Positions 36,801 to 49,200 of a DNA stretch of 64,000 bases are shown one piece after another. The position numbers and the translations under genes are program-made. The notes beneath the pieces are model-generated. The model worked only from the letters and a program-made list of their open reading frames with translations, ran no database searches and was not told the DNA's origin. The stretch spans positions 14,711,034 through 14,775,033 of the forward strand of contig OZ024895.1 in NCBI GenBank assembly GCA_964017195.1, in the 5' to 3' direction. How positions within the stretch are numbered: position 1 is the stretch's first letter; each line of letters opens with the position of its first letter. The DNA is from Siderastrea radians. Its lineage: Eukaryota; Cnidaria; Anthozoa; Scleractinia; Rhizangiidae.

Positions 36801-39800
36801 GAGAGAAGAAAAGGCGTATCCACATTTCAACACATATGTCACCTTCATCACTGCAGAAGCCGACTTGATATGCAATCTAATTTCCTCCTGTAACGCCGTA
36901 AAGGAAGCGGAAGCGTTGGACAATGTACGCAAGGGACAAAAAACTAAAGATATCAGAGAGAACAAGACTAACTTCTCTGCTAAGACCACAGAAGAGAGTT
37001 CTAAAGTGCCGAATGGAAATCTAACACCACAGCCCAAATGTACATTCTGTAAGAAGATGGACCATCACTTGGATGCCTGTTTAAAGTTCCAGACCGAAGT
37101 ACTCAAGAATAGGATTACGTTTGTAAAAGAAAACAGACTCTGCTTCGGATGTTTAAAGAAAGGTCACGCGTCCAGAAATTGCCGAAAGAGGTTGGCTTGC
37201 ACTACGTGCAACAAGAAACACCCGACCTGTCTCCATGCAGATAAAGGTACCTCGGAGAAGAAAGAAGACATAAGTGAAGATGGATCTGTAAACGTTCCCA
37301 AGTCAACTTCCTGTACCTCACAAGGAGTCTTAAGTACCAGCACCTCAATGATAGTTCCACTTTGGTTGTCATCAAGCTCCAGACCTGAAAAAGAAGTATT
37401 GGACTACTCCATATTGGACACACAAAGTGCTGCCACATTTATCTTGAAAGAAACCTGCCACGAGCTCGACACAGAAACACAACCAACAAAGCTTCGGCTG
37501 AGTACTATCACTAGTCAAGAGTCTCTCATCGACAGCCAAAGAGTCTCAAATCTTCAAGCAAGAGGATACAATTCCGACCTCAAGATTCCAACACCGATCG
37601 CTTACCCGAGTACTTCGATCGCCGCCGATGAAGACCACATACCGACTAAAACCACCGCTAAGAACTGGGATCATTTGCGACCGATTGAAGACAAAATGCA
37701 CGACTCATTAGACTGCAATGTTGGATTGCTTATCGGATACGATTGCTCTCAAGCGTTGACCCCAACAGAAGTTATTGTCAGCGAGAGTAACGAGCCGTAT
37801 GGTATCAAAACAGATCTCGGGTGGAGTATCGTAGGTGGTAGCGACGTAAAGAGTGGAAGGTCCTTTTGCCACAGGGTTGCTGTAAAGGAGCTACCTGCTG
37901 TAACAATGAACGACATCGTACGAATCCTCGAGTCAGACTTAAGGAAAACAAAGACGATAAAAAGACTTCTCAAGAAGATTTGCAATTCCTTAAGATTATG
38001 GAAGAAGGAATTGAAAGAACCGAAAATGGACACTATGAAATGCCACTGCCATTCAAGGAATGGCCTCTATTGCCTGACAATCGCTCGATGGCGCTAACTC
38101 GTCTTGAACATCTCAAGCGAAGATTCGTGAAAGATTCTAAGTATAAAGAAGATTACGTCAATTTCATGAATGAAGTATTAACCAGAGGAGCTGCCGAAGA
38201 AACGCCATCGACTGTGCAAGAAGGAGTGAAGTGGTACATACCTCATCATGGTGTCTGTCACCCGAAGATAAACAAGATTAGAGTCGTATTTGATTGTTCA
38301 GCAAGATTCAAAGGAACTTCTTTGAACGACCACCTACTCAGTGGACCTGATCTCACTAACAATTTGACGGGCGTACTCTGCAGGTTCAGAAGATACCCTT
38401 ACGCTATTACTTGCGACGTGGAGAAGATGTTCCACCAGTTTATTGTGCGTGAAAACGACCGATTACCTCCGATTTCCCTGGTAGCCAAACGGTGATTTTA
38501 ACAAGGAGCTTAAAGAGTACTGAATGAAAGTTCACTTGTTTGGAGCAACCTCCTCGCCGCGTTGTGCTAGTTATGGCTTAAGATACATGGCGAATCAAGA
38601 AAGAGAAATGTACCCCGCAGCAGCTCAGTTCATTTCACACGATTTCTACGTGGATGACGGACTCGTCAGCGTGGAGTCAAGCTGTAGTCCTTATCCAAGG
38701 ATCCCGAGAGATTTGCAAGAAGGGTGGCCTTTGTTTGCACAAGTTTGTCTCAAACGATCGCTCAGTAATCGAAACAGTACCGGAGAGTGAAAGAGCAACC
38801 GACATCAGCCTCAATCTACCGTCCGAACAACTCTCGATAGAGCGAGTTTTGGGTGTACAATGGTCGGTGGAATTAGACTGTTTCGATTTCTCTATCGTTG
38901 TAAAAGATCAGCCATTGACCAGAAGAGGGCTGTTGTCGACCGTAGCTTCCGTGTACGATCCTCTTGGATTTCTGGCCCCCTTGGTTCTAAGAGCGAAAAG
39001 GATTCTTCAGGAAGTATGCCAGAAGGGCATTAGCTGGGATGAGCCTCTCCCCGAAGAACTCCGGCCAAGGTGGGAGCAGTGGAAGATCTTCTACGTCTCA
39101 AGGAGCTAAAAATACCAAGATGTTTTGAGCCAAAGAAGATGGGTCAAGGAAAGACCTACGAGCTACACAATTTTGCTGACCCAAGCACCTTCGGATACGG
39201 ACAATGCTCCTATCTGAGAGTGAGGGATGAAGACGGAAATGTGAATGTCTCATTGGTAATGGGAAAGTCCCGTGTCGCTCCATCGAAGATTACCACCATA
39301 CCAAGATTGGAGCTCACCGCTGCAGTTGTTTCAGCGAAAGTTGGCGTGATGCTTCAAGAAGAATTGAACTACGCCAATCTGAAACAGTGCTTTTTGACCG
39401 ACTCCAAAGTAGTACTTGGTTACATAAACGATGCCAAAAACGATGCCATAAACGATGCCAAAAGATTCCACACGTTTGTCGCCAACAGGGTACAGATAAT
39501 CAGATCTAACACTGACATCAAGAAATGGCGATACATCGACACCAAGAATGATCCAGCAGATCATGCCTCCAGAGGATTAAATTCTGAAGAGCTGATGAAA
39601 TCTAACTGGTTCAATGGACCTGCGTTTGTCTGGGAGAAAGAAATCCCGTCTGGCAAAGAAAAGATTCCCAACATTCAAATTGGAGACCCGGAAGTAAAGG
39701 CCACTGTACAGCCACTGTACAGCCACTGTACACACGACTAAGGTCACGGAATCCTTCAGCCTTATCGACTGCGTGTCCAGATTTTCCAGCTGGGACAAGG

Positions 39801-42800
39801 CAGTTGGAGTAGTGTCATGCCTGAAGAGACCCCTCAAGAAGAACAAGCCAAGAACAGTTACTACAACGGTAGCTGAACGACGAGATGCCGAAATGCTTAT
39901 CCTTAAAGAAGTACAACGCACCGCTTTTGAAGACGAAATAACAAGACTCAGCCGCCAAGAAGGAAACCGCAGCTCGTGAAGAATAGCCCTCTCCTTAAGT
40001 TGGATCCCTTTCTCGATGACACTGGATTACTAAGAGTTGGCGGAAGGCTAGAAAAATCGTCCTTGCCGTTTGGACTAAAGCACCCAATCATATTACCAAG
40101 AAGTCCCCACGTCACGAACTTGATCATTGATCACTTCCACAAGAAGGTGAAACATCAAGGAAAAGGAATGACCATGAATGAGATTCGTTCTAACGGGCTA
40201 TGGATCCTAAATCTCTCTGCTGCAGTATCTTCGCAAATCCATAAGTGTGTCCAATGTAGATGTCAAAGACGACCAGCTTAAGGTCAAAAGATGGCTGATC
40301 TTCCGGAAGAGAGAGTAGAGTCCACCCCTCCTTTTACATATTGTGGAATGGATTGCTTCGGACCGTTCAACGTCAGAGAAGGACGTAAAGATTTACAGAA
40401 ATACGCAGTGATGTTTACTTGTTGAGCTCCCGTGCAGTTCACATCGAACAACTGGATGACATGACGACGATGCCTTCATAAACGCCTTAAGATGCTTTAT
40501 TGCCATTCGAGGACCTGTTCAGCAGCTGAGGTCTGATCAAAGTACAAACTTTGTAGGGGCAAGGAACGAACTCGCAAGTACCGTAAAAGAGTTGGATAGT
40601 GACAAGATTCAGTCCTATTTGTTGAAAAATCACCGCGACTTCATCATGAATGTCTCTTATTCCAGCCACTGGGGAGGAGTATGGAAGAGACAAATTAGGA
40701 CCACCAGAAGTATCCTAAACACTGTTCTCAGCGATTTTAAGGGAAGACTTGATACGTCATCACTAAGCACCTTCCTCTACGAGGTCATGTCCATTATCAA
40801 CAGTCAACCGTTAACCTGCCAATGCCTGAACGATCCCAAGAGTTTAGAGCCCTTGACTCCGAATCATCTCCTCACTATGAAGAACAAGATACTTCCTCTA
40901 CACCCCGGAAACTTTGTCCGAGAAGACATGTACGCCCGGAAACGATGGCGACGAGTTCAGTACTTAGCAGAACAGTTTTGGGGTAGATGGCGCAAAGAGT
41001 ATCTCCTCAATCTGAATTCAAGACAGAAATGGTTGGTGCCTAAGAGGAATCTGAAGATTGGAGATATTGTGATGGTACAAGATGAAGCTCCACGGAACGA
41101 GTGGCCCCTTGGCAAGGTCATAGAGACAACATCCGACAAACAGGGTCTCGTTCGCCCAGTCAAGAACAAGTTGGGAGCAAGAAGTCTTGAGAAAAAGGAA
41201 AACAATTTTCGATTGCCCACCATCAAAAGACCCGTACAGAAAGTGGTCCTCCTCTTGGAAGCTGTAGACTGAAGCAGTTCCAGTGCTGTATAAGTATTAT
41301 GACGTAAAATTACCGAGGAAATTATCCATGATTTGTGAACTCCCTTAAGGAAATCATTGATCATTTGGTAGGAGTGTAGCTACCGCAAGAAAGACTTAGA
41401 GTTTCGTTTTTTTGTCTACAATTGAATTACTTTCATTATTACCGAATGTCGCTCTTTTTATGCTTGTTTTTGTCTTACAGAAATTGCTTTATCTAAGGGT
41501 GCGTTTCTTTGGGAAAATCCAAATCCGGATTCTTGTATCCAAAAACGGATTTTGCGTTTCTTTACCTAAATCCGAAAATGGATTAATCACGGATTAGTGA
41601 TCTGAAGAATCCACACTCCGAGTGGATACATCAGATCAAATCTAAATCCGGATTTTTAGGATTCATGATCCGTGCGTTTCTTTGGGGGACGGATCCGAAA
41701 ATAGTACATTTGTCAAGCGGTCTTCCATGCAAATTTACTGGTCTCGCCATATTTTCTCTCGATCTTGCGTGACAAAACATTCCATCGTGAAAAAGAAAAT
41801 TCAGGTGATTATTCCGTTCCGTATATTTGAAAAGTTTTCTCCAAAAGTACAGACAGAAGCATTGACACGTCAGGATAGCTTCATTTGTGTACCATTTCTG
41901 TAATTCAGGGACCAGATTTTGCTAACTGTGAACGCAAATAGCGAGTACACTTGAACTACTGCAGATACCGTCCTTGTTTATAAATTATTTGTATTCCATT
42001 CCAGTTGAATTCTAGGGCAGTACGAGAGAAATATCGTTCTGACATATATATTGCGTGCCTCCAGCCTGTCATGTCATGACAAAATAATCCTTTTTCGGAT
42101 TTTGCGTTTCTTTGGTGTCGAAGAATCCATATGATCTGGGATCACAAATCCGTTTTCGGATTTTCCCAAAGAAACGCACCCTAAGTAATGTTTTAACCTT
42201 AAGGTTTTTAGAGGTAGCTAGAAGCTTCTAGAAACACGTATAAGTAGAAACCGTTCTAGATTTTTCCATTCCATATTTGCAAGTGCTAATTTCCAGAAAG
42301 TTGTTTCCGTACACGACAGTGTACACGACATCTTGAAACAAACAAAAAGCAAATCTTAACTTAGTTTTTCTAATTGTCGTAAGCAAGTCAAACCAAAGTC
42401 TAAGTTTTCGGCAAGCAAGCCAAGTTTTTTCAAGTACCATTTTCAAGAAGTTGTTGCATTGCTGTATCTTGTTCCAGTGATTTAAAGGCAGCACCAAGGT
42501 AATTGTAATGGTTATTGTTTATTCAATTTAGCGTGTCTATCGCATGTTTTAGCACTCGTAACATTCGCATGTTTTAGCACTAGTACCATTTTCGCTTAGA
42601 CTTTGTCGAGTCGTTTTGTTTTATTGTAACTTTGTTTAGATAATATTTTAGATCAGTGTTAACATGGCGGCCGTGTATTTAGCGCTTTTTTAACCTTTGT
42701 GGATCTTTTTGCAAGAATTCTGTAATTTTCGAGCGTAACAAATTATTTTATCAGTCGCGTAATCTTACCGTAATTCGTGTGTACTTTTTTCCGTTCTCAC

Positions 42801-45800
42801 GGTGTTAAAGGCATTACAAGAATATAGTCTTATTTTAACATCAGTTGGAGGATACTGTGTACTTTTTAATCGCTGGAGCAATACAGGGGCTGCACCACTC
42901 ATTTGTCATATCGAGTAGAGCAGTAACGGTAGAATGAAGAGCTTTGAATCCTGATTGATGCGCATAAAGGAACTTATTTTCACTAAAATAGGAATACAAC
43001 TGCTCAAATACTAGTTTTTCAAAAACTCGCGCAATTGTTGGCAAAACAGAAATTTGTCTGTAATTATTTGCTTCACTCTTGTTTCCCGATTTGAAAACTG
43101 GAGAGATTTTTGCTACTTTCCAATCCGAGGGAAACACATTTGAGGCGATGGATAAATTAAAAATGTCTGTTAGGCTTTCGTAAATAACAGGGGCCGCTAT
43201 TTTCAAAATTCTGTTGGATATCTTATCTATACCAGTGGCTTTGTTTACATTTACTCCGTTAAGTAACTTTAGTACCCGGGAAGGCTCGACTTTCTTTAAA
43301 TGGAAGCTAGTATCCTGCATGGACAAAAAATGCTCAGGCCTAATGTTAGCTTGTTCCACTGGAATCTTTGAGGCGAGATTTGGGCCGATCGCTGCAAAAT
43401 GTTTGTTTAAGTAATCAGCGAGTTCCTTTGGTTCAGTAACAGTCACACCAGAGTCAGTTTTTAACTCAGCTATCTTGGTGTTACTTGATTTCTTTCCCAA
43501 AAGATCATTAAGCACTTTCCAGGTTGCCCTTTGATCACCGGTCGCCTCGTTTATCTGCGACTGATAAAAACGTTTCTTGGCTAGCCTTATATCTTTATTT
43601 ACCGAATTTCTTAAAGTTCTATAAGCTGCCCAATCTTCAGTTGACCCCGACTTTGCAGCTTTTTTCTTTAACCAATCTCGCTTAAACATCATTTGCTTTA
43701 TGTTTGAATTTAGCCACGGTGCAGGTTTGTTTCGTACTTGAATAGTGCGGTAGGGGGCATGCTCATCAATAACACGTAGAAATACATTGCTCTACGCAGT
43801 CCATGCATAATTTACGTCTTGAAATTCGTCAACAGAAGGCCAAGGTGCATTAATGACATAAATTTTAAATTTTGCTTCGTCAAAGCGTTTAAAATTTCTT
43901 GACTCGACACACCTTGGGCAACCCCTGGGAATAGCTATCTTTCTGACTGCATAAATAAGATAGTGGTCACTAATTGAAAGTGGGTAAACCCCTGAGTGAG
44001 TTAACTTTTCTTCACTATTGGTAATGAATAGATAAATTAACGTTTCTGAGGTAGTACTGACCCTTGTGGGTTCAGTTAACACCTGCTTCATCTGATAATT
44101 AATCAACACATTTATTAGTTGTGAAGTATGAAACTCTAGGGGATTCAATAAATAATTGCAATTCAAGTCGCCAAGTATGTAATTTTCTTTATATTTTGGA
44201 TCTACTTTCTCCAAAAACAACTCGAAATATTTGAAATGGTCAGAATCCAATTTCGGTGGTCGATACCAAACAGTGAAGAGAAAAGGCGTTGAATTGGGTT
44301 TTTGAATTTCTAGGGCGATCAACTCAAGATTTTCACCTTCAAACTCGTGTAATCTCTTAAATAATATCGAGTCGCGTAAATAAACACAAAGCCCTCCACC
44401 GCGCTGATTTCTATCTCTACGAACGATTGTATATCCATGCAAGGAAAGCATCTGATCAGAATCGCTTTCATCGAGTTTAGATTCGTTAATAGCTAAAATG
44501 TCAAGAGGTTGATTTATCATTAGGACTCTCAGCTCATCGATATGTTTAAGTAAACTATTTATAAATGTAAAGAAGATCCTCGCAGCTATTAACGCAACTT
44601 ATGCAGTTGCGAAAAGAAAGCCTGAAAAAATCAGGCTTGCCGGGATTCGAACCCTGACCTCTGCGATACCGGTGCAGCGCTCTAACCAATTGAGCTAACA
44701 AGCCAACTGGGAGCTGGTCATTAAATTGGTTCGTAATATACCCGGGAAAGATGAAGATGAAATTGTGAATATATGATACTCATATATTTGAACTGCGGAA
44801 TGAAGAAATAAATGTAAAGAAGATCCTCGCAGTTATTAACGCAACTTATGCAGTTGCGAAAAGAAAGCCTGAAAAAATCAGGCTTGCAGTTGCGTTAATA
44901 ACTGCGAGGATCTTCTTTACATTTATTTCTTCATTCCGCAGTTCAAATATATGAGTATCATATATTCACAATTTCATCTTCATCTTTCCCGGGTATATTA
45001 CGAACCAATTTAATGACCAGCTCCCAGTTGGCTTGTTAGCTCAATTGGTTAGAGCGCTGCACCGGTATCGCAGAGGTCAGGGTTCGAGTCCCGGCAAGCC
45101 TGATTTTTTCAGGCTTTCTTTTCGCAACTGCATAAGTTGCGTTAATAACTGCGAGGATCTTCTTTACATTTATTTCTTCATTCCGCAGTTCAAATATATG
45201 AGTATCATATATTCACAATTTCATCTTCATCTTTCCCGGGTATATTACGAACCAATTTAATGACCAGCTCCCAGTTGGCTTGTTAGCTCAATTGGTTAGA
45301 GCGCTGCACCGGTATCGCAGAGGTCAGGGTTCGAGTCCCGGCAAGCCTGATTTTTTCAGGCTTTCTTTTCGCAACTGCATAAGTTGCGTTAATAACTGCG
45401 AGGATCTTCTTTACATTTATTTCTTCATTCCGCAGTTCAAATCTATGAGTATCATATATTCACAATTTTAAACTATTTATATTAAGAGAGCCCATTTTGA
45501 AACCCCTCATTTCACTCATAACCTCATGAAATGGCCTGAAATCCGAACAGTCTGAGTGACTACCGGCATCAACAAAACATCAATCACTATGTACATTAAG
45601 GTACTTCCTAAAATTACTGGCGAAGTTTAAAACACCCTTACGGTTTAAATGTAATCCGCCACTGTTGAGGCAGTCCTCAGAAATGTTATCGTGAGAAATA
45701 TAGTCAACACCACTTTGCGTAGAAAAGGATTCCATAGAGCGGTTCACTTGGTCAGTACATCTATTTAGAGATCTATCATCAGTTCTGTGAACGATTGATG

Positions 45801-46173
45801 AGAAGGCTATCTTGACTGTGGGTTGCTCTTTCCTGATAGCGTCCACCAGCTCTGTAATCTTTCCCTTGATACGCTTTGGATTATCATCCTTCACATTGTT
45901 GGTTCCGACGTGTAGGATAACTTTTTCTGGCTTTCGCCTCAAAAGTGGTTTGACAAAGTCATGCATATCTTCAACTGTAGCTCCAGGGAAGGAGTGGGAA
46001 GAAACTTGATGGTTTCTCGACAATTTCTTTGGTTGTATAAATTTCGTCATCGAGTCTCCAACAAGAACAACTTTTGCTTTCTCATTGCGATTACCTTGTG
46101 AACCCTCGCCTCTTGCACTCTTGCACAGACAGACAGACAGACAGACAGACAGATAGATAGATAGATGGATAGA

Positions 46174-46249
<76 letters not shown>

Positions 46250-49200
46250 CAAGCAATCAGGTTTGTAACAAAACAAAGTCAACTCCGGCCTCGTTTTCAC
46301 TCAAAGGCCAGGGCACTAAGCACACAACTGTAAAATGGGCTATTGCCTGATTGATTGACCCACATACTTCAAGTCTATTTGAATAAATCACAGCCAGCGA
46401 TTTATGTTTCTTTTCAACCACAGTAAAGAATCGAAAGATAAAATGTGAAAACCCTTTTGAGAATTACTTTTTGAAAGAGAACGAACCAAAAAAAGCCCCG
46501 AAAAGAAAGACGAAACGAACACCAGTTTGTTTTTTTAGGGGGGGTGGGGGGGGGGTCCTCCCGTCAATTTAGGATAGGTGTGTGCCGCAAAGTTTCTTAA
46601 ACCTTGACCCTATTTAAGGATAGAAAATCGAGAATTGATACCATTTTTAAGGCCCAAACGCAAAAAATGACACCCCATTCAAGGGCTAACGACCACTAAA
46701 AATTTGTGTCACTAGGTCGTGTTTATTTATTTTCTGTAACATAGGAAGTTTAGGTTGTTTACCATTTACACGGGCAAACCGGTCGGTTTACCGTTTGGGT
46801 AGGTTTGGGCAAATGGTAAGCAAATTTCCGTATTGGGAAAATTCCGTTCGGGACTGACGATTACCATTTGCAGAAATCCCTACCATTTACCAATAAATTG
46901 CACGACGGCGACGGTTAACGAGAAGGTCGCAACACAAAAGCTTTGATTAACAAAACAACGACTCTGCACGTGCGTTATTTTTGGTATATTTCTTTGCCGT
47001 TCTGTGCACAACTACAACGTGAAATGACCGTTCAAAGTTTTGTGTAGGACGCAAATACACGACGGTGAATTTTCGTTTTTATAACAATAATAATATAATA
47101 GTAATAATTTTATTCACGTGTCAAGTGATCTAGCACCCTCTAAAGACAGGGCGCTAATTGGGGACACGGCCATTTTCTAATTAATTTTCTAAATAATGGC
47201 TTCCCGAACTGATACACCGTCCTTACAACTTCAGCTCCTGGATAATTCGACTGCATTAGACAGGTTAAACGAGTCGGAATAATCGCCAAGAAGTTTCAAA
47301 GATTGTAAAGACATTTTAAAAGTGACGTTTTCCTTCCCGTTAAGCTCCCTAATTAATTGTTGTTGGGACAGAAAATGGCCGCGAGAGCCTGAAACTGGTA
47401 TAAAAGATTAGGTTTGAACAAATGGTACACGAATTTCCGTTTGGAACATTCCGTCCGGAAAAACAGGACTACCTTTTCAGACGTTCCGTTTCTCCCGGAA
47501 ATTTTCCACCGGAACGACCCGAAAAGTCGTGTACCATTTACTTTCCAACCGGAATTGCCGGAAAGTTGTTGTAAATGGTAAACAACCTTAGTGTCACTCA
47601 TAGAATACTAGACTAAGCCTTGTTTAATAATACGTCATCATAACCATGATTTACGTACTGCAAGTTTATTTAATACAAGAAAGGTACCCTATCAAAGGAT
47701 CACACCGGGATCACTGCCGAAAAGGGGCAAAATGGATACCCTATTTAACTCTTTTCCGTCAAGAGTTGTATTTTCCCGACGTTGAAGTCAGGAACCATTG
47801 AGCCACTTGTGACGTCATCATTTTGACGTCACCAGATTGTTTTCAGTGATAAGCAGCTAACACAGCAAGGACAGATCCATCCATACGTGTGTTCATTTTG
47901 AATATCGACCAAATTCTGGCAGAGCTATACCAGATAAAACGTGTCCAATTTTGGCTGCAAAGTTGGTGGTAAAATAGGCCAAGTCACCTAGTTGATCAAT
48001 GTTCCATTTCCAGGTTTTGAGAAGGGCTGAGGCCAAAACTTTTCCAGTGGATAGAAAGGTGATAAAGGGTAGAAGATAAAGAGAAAAGAAAGGGAGAGAA
48101 AAAGGAAAGCAAAAGAAGCGAGAAAAAGAGTGGCTTATGCGCATGCGTGAAAGCAAAATATTGTACAATTTACAACAGAAGCTGGCTCAAAATTTAGCTA
48201 AATTGTAAGAAAACGCTTTTGTAGCAAAGTTTAGTGGCATTTGGCAACATAGTACTTAAAAACCGCTTTAGCGGTAAAAAATGCGTTTTTCTAAGGAAAA
48301 ACCGCTGACGGGAAAGGGATAAGGACTGAGAACCTCAAAAACCATACCCTATGTCCGCGCCACAATGCTATATAGCTTTTATATGGGAGCCCCCCCCCCA
48401 GCTTATTCCTTGGTAGCTTCGCTTCGAGGCTTGGCTAACTTTATATATTAATTTATGCCATTCATATGACGCAAATTGACTTTAATTTAATATACCATTT
48501 CTCAAGAAGTTAGCTCTGTAATTTTCTGCGGGAGCTAATGGACAATGGAACTGGCACATTTGATGTATCTTGATGAAATACTGGAAATATACTGAAAATT
48601 GTTCTTGTTTAGAAGAGCGTGACTTGCAAACCGCGTGACTGCGTGACATTTTTAGTCGTGTTGTAAAAACCGGTTTAAATAGTTTTTCTGGTAGCGATAG
48701 AACACGTGCGTGGATTTTTGTACAGTTCGGAGAAGTTGATGTTTTCGGAAAGTCATTAAAACGAGTTGTGCTTTTAGTTTTATTTTTGTGTTTATCGTCC
48801 CTACCGAACATTCTGGCGACCACGACGGGAGAATTTCAGGGAACACAACGGCGCTGAACGATTTATGTACATTTTGGAAGAGTTATCGCCGGTTAGTGGA
48901 GATCATAACATTTCAGGACGCCATTGTGTACTTTTTACCGCTTCGCATCGTCTTTGGAGTTTGTTATCGTGGTTTTCGAGAATTCAAGAGCCGTTTACAC
49001 CGTTCTTCTGATCACCGAGGAGTCGTTAGTCGTTATTTGGAGTTGCAGGAAGATCTTCGTTCGTGCGTTTTAACATTTCGACGGCTGTCTAAAAAGGATT
49101 TATCGACGACAGTTTTAGGACATTTTGGTTTACCGACTGGTCGTAATTTCATCGTTTGCATCATTTTGAGGACTTTGTTAACTAGGATTTCGCGTTATTG

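Larger units (their letters stand above)
30570..42883 (+). mobile_element. BEL/Pao LTR retrotransposon BEL-1, defective
   Basis: 5' LTR 30570-31360 and 3' LTR 41375-42883 (the latter enlarged by a MITE). Flanked by an exact 5-bp duplication CAGGG (30565-30569; 42884-42888), as expected for BEL/Pao. Between them: an inverted gag N-terminal segment (32.8-33.9 kb, - strand), a gag/protease frame (36325-38097), then reverse transcriptase, RNase H and integrase pieces up to 41272, interrupted by several frameshifts. Inserted into a LINE inside the kinase gene's long intron. Confidence 0.85.
44564..45468. repeat. Palindromic/tandem array of tRNA-like repeats inserted in the LINE
   Basis: 905 bp flanked by an exact 13-bp duplication TAAACTATTTATA (44551-44563; 45469-45481). 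Contents: one full unit on -, a partial unit, then an orientation switch near 44886 and two units on + with a period of 247 bases. Each unit has a 72-base tRNA-like head, a short hairpin (GCCTGATTTTTTCAGGC), GCAACTGCATAAGTTGC, and an AT-rich tail with CATTCCGCAGTTCAAATAT. The whole forms a long inverted repeat centred near 44867. Confidence 0.85.

Noticed and set aside
44564..45468. Possible CRISPR-like direct repeats
   Set aside because: Units are long, tRNA-headed and inverted; there are no short repeats with unique spacers, and the genome is animal.
45033..45471. Two near-identical + strand frames of 63-75 codons
   Set aside because: They read through the tRNA-like repeat units; their identity reflects the 247-bp tandem duplication.
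46047..46300. Open frames with repeated Leu-Ser-Ile-Tyr
   Set aside because: Translation of the GATA microsatellite.
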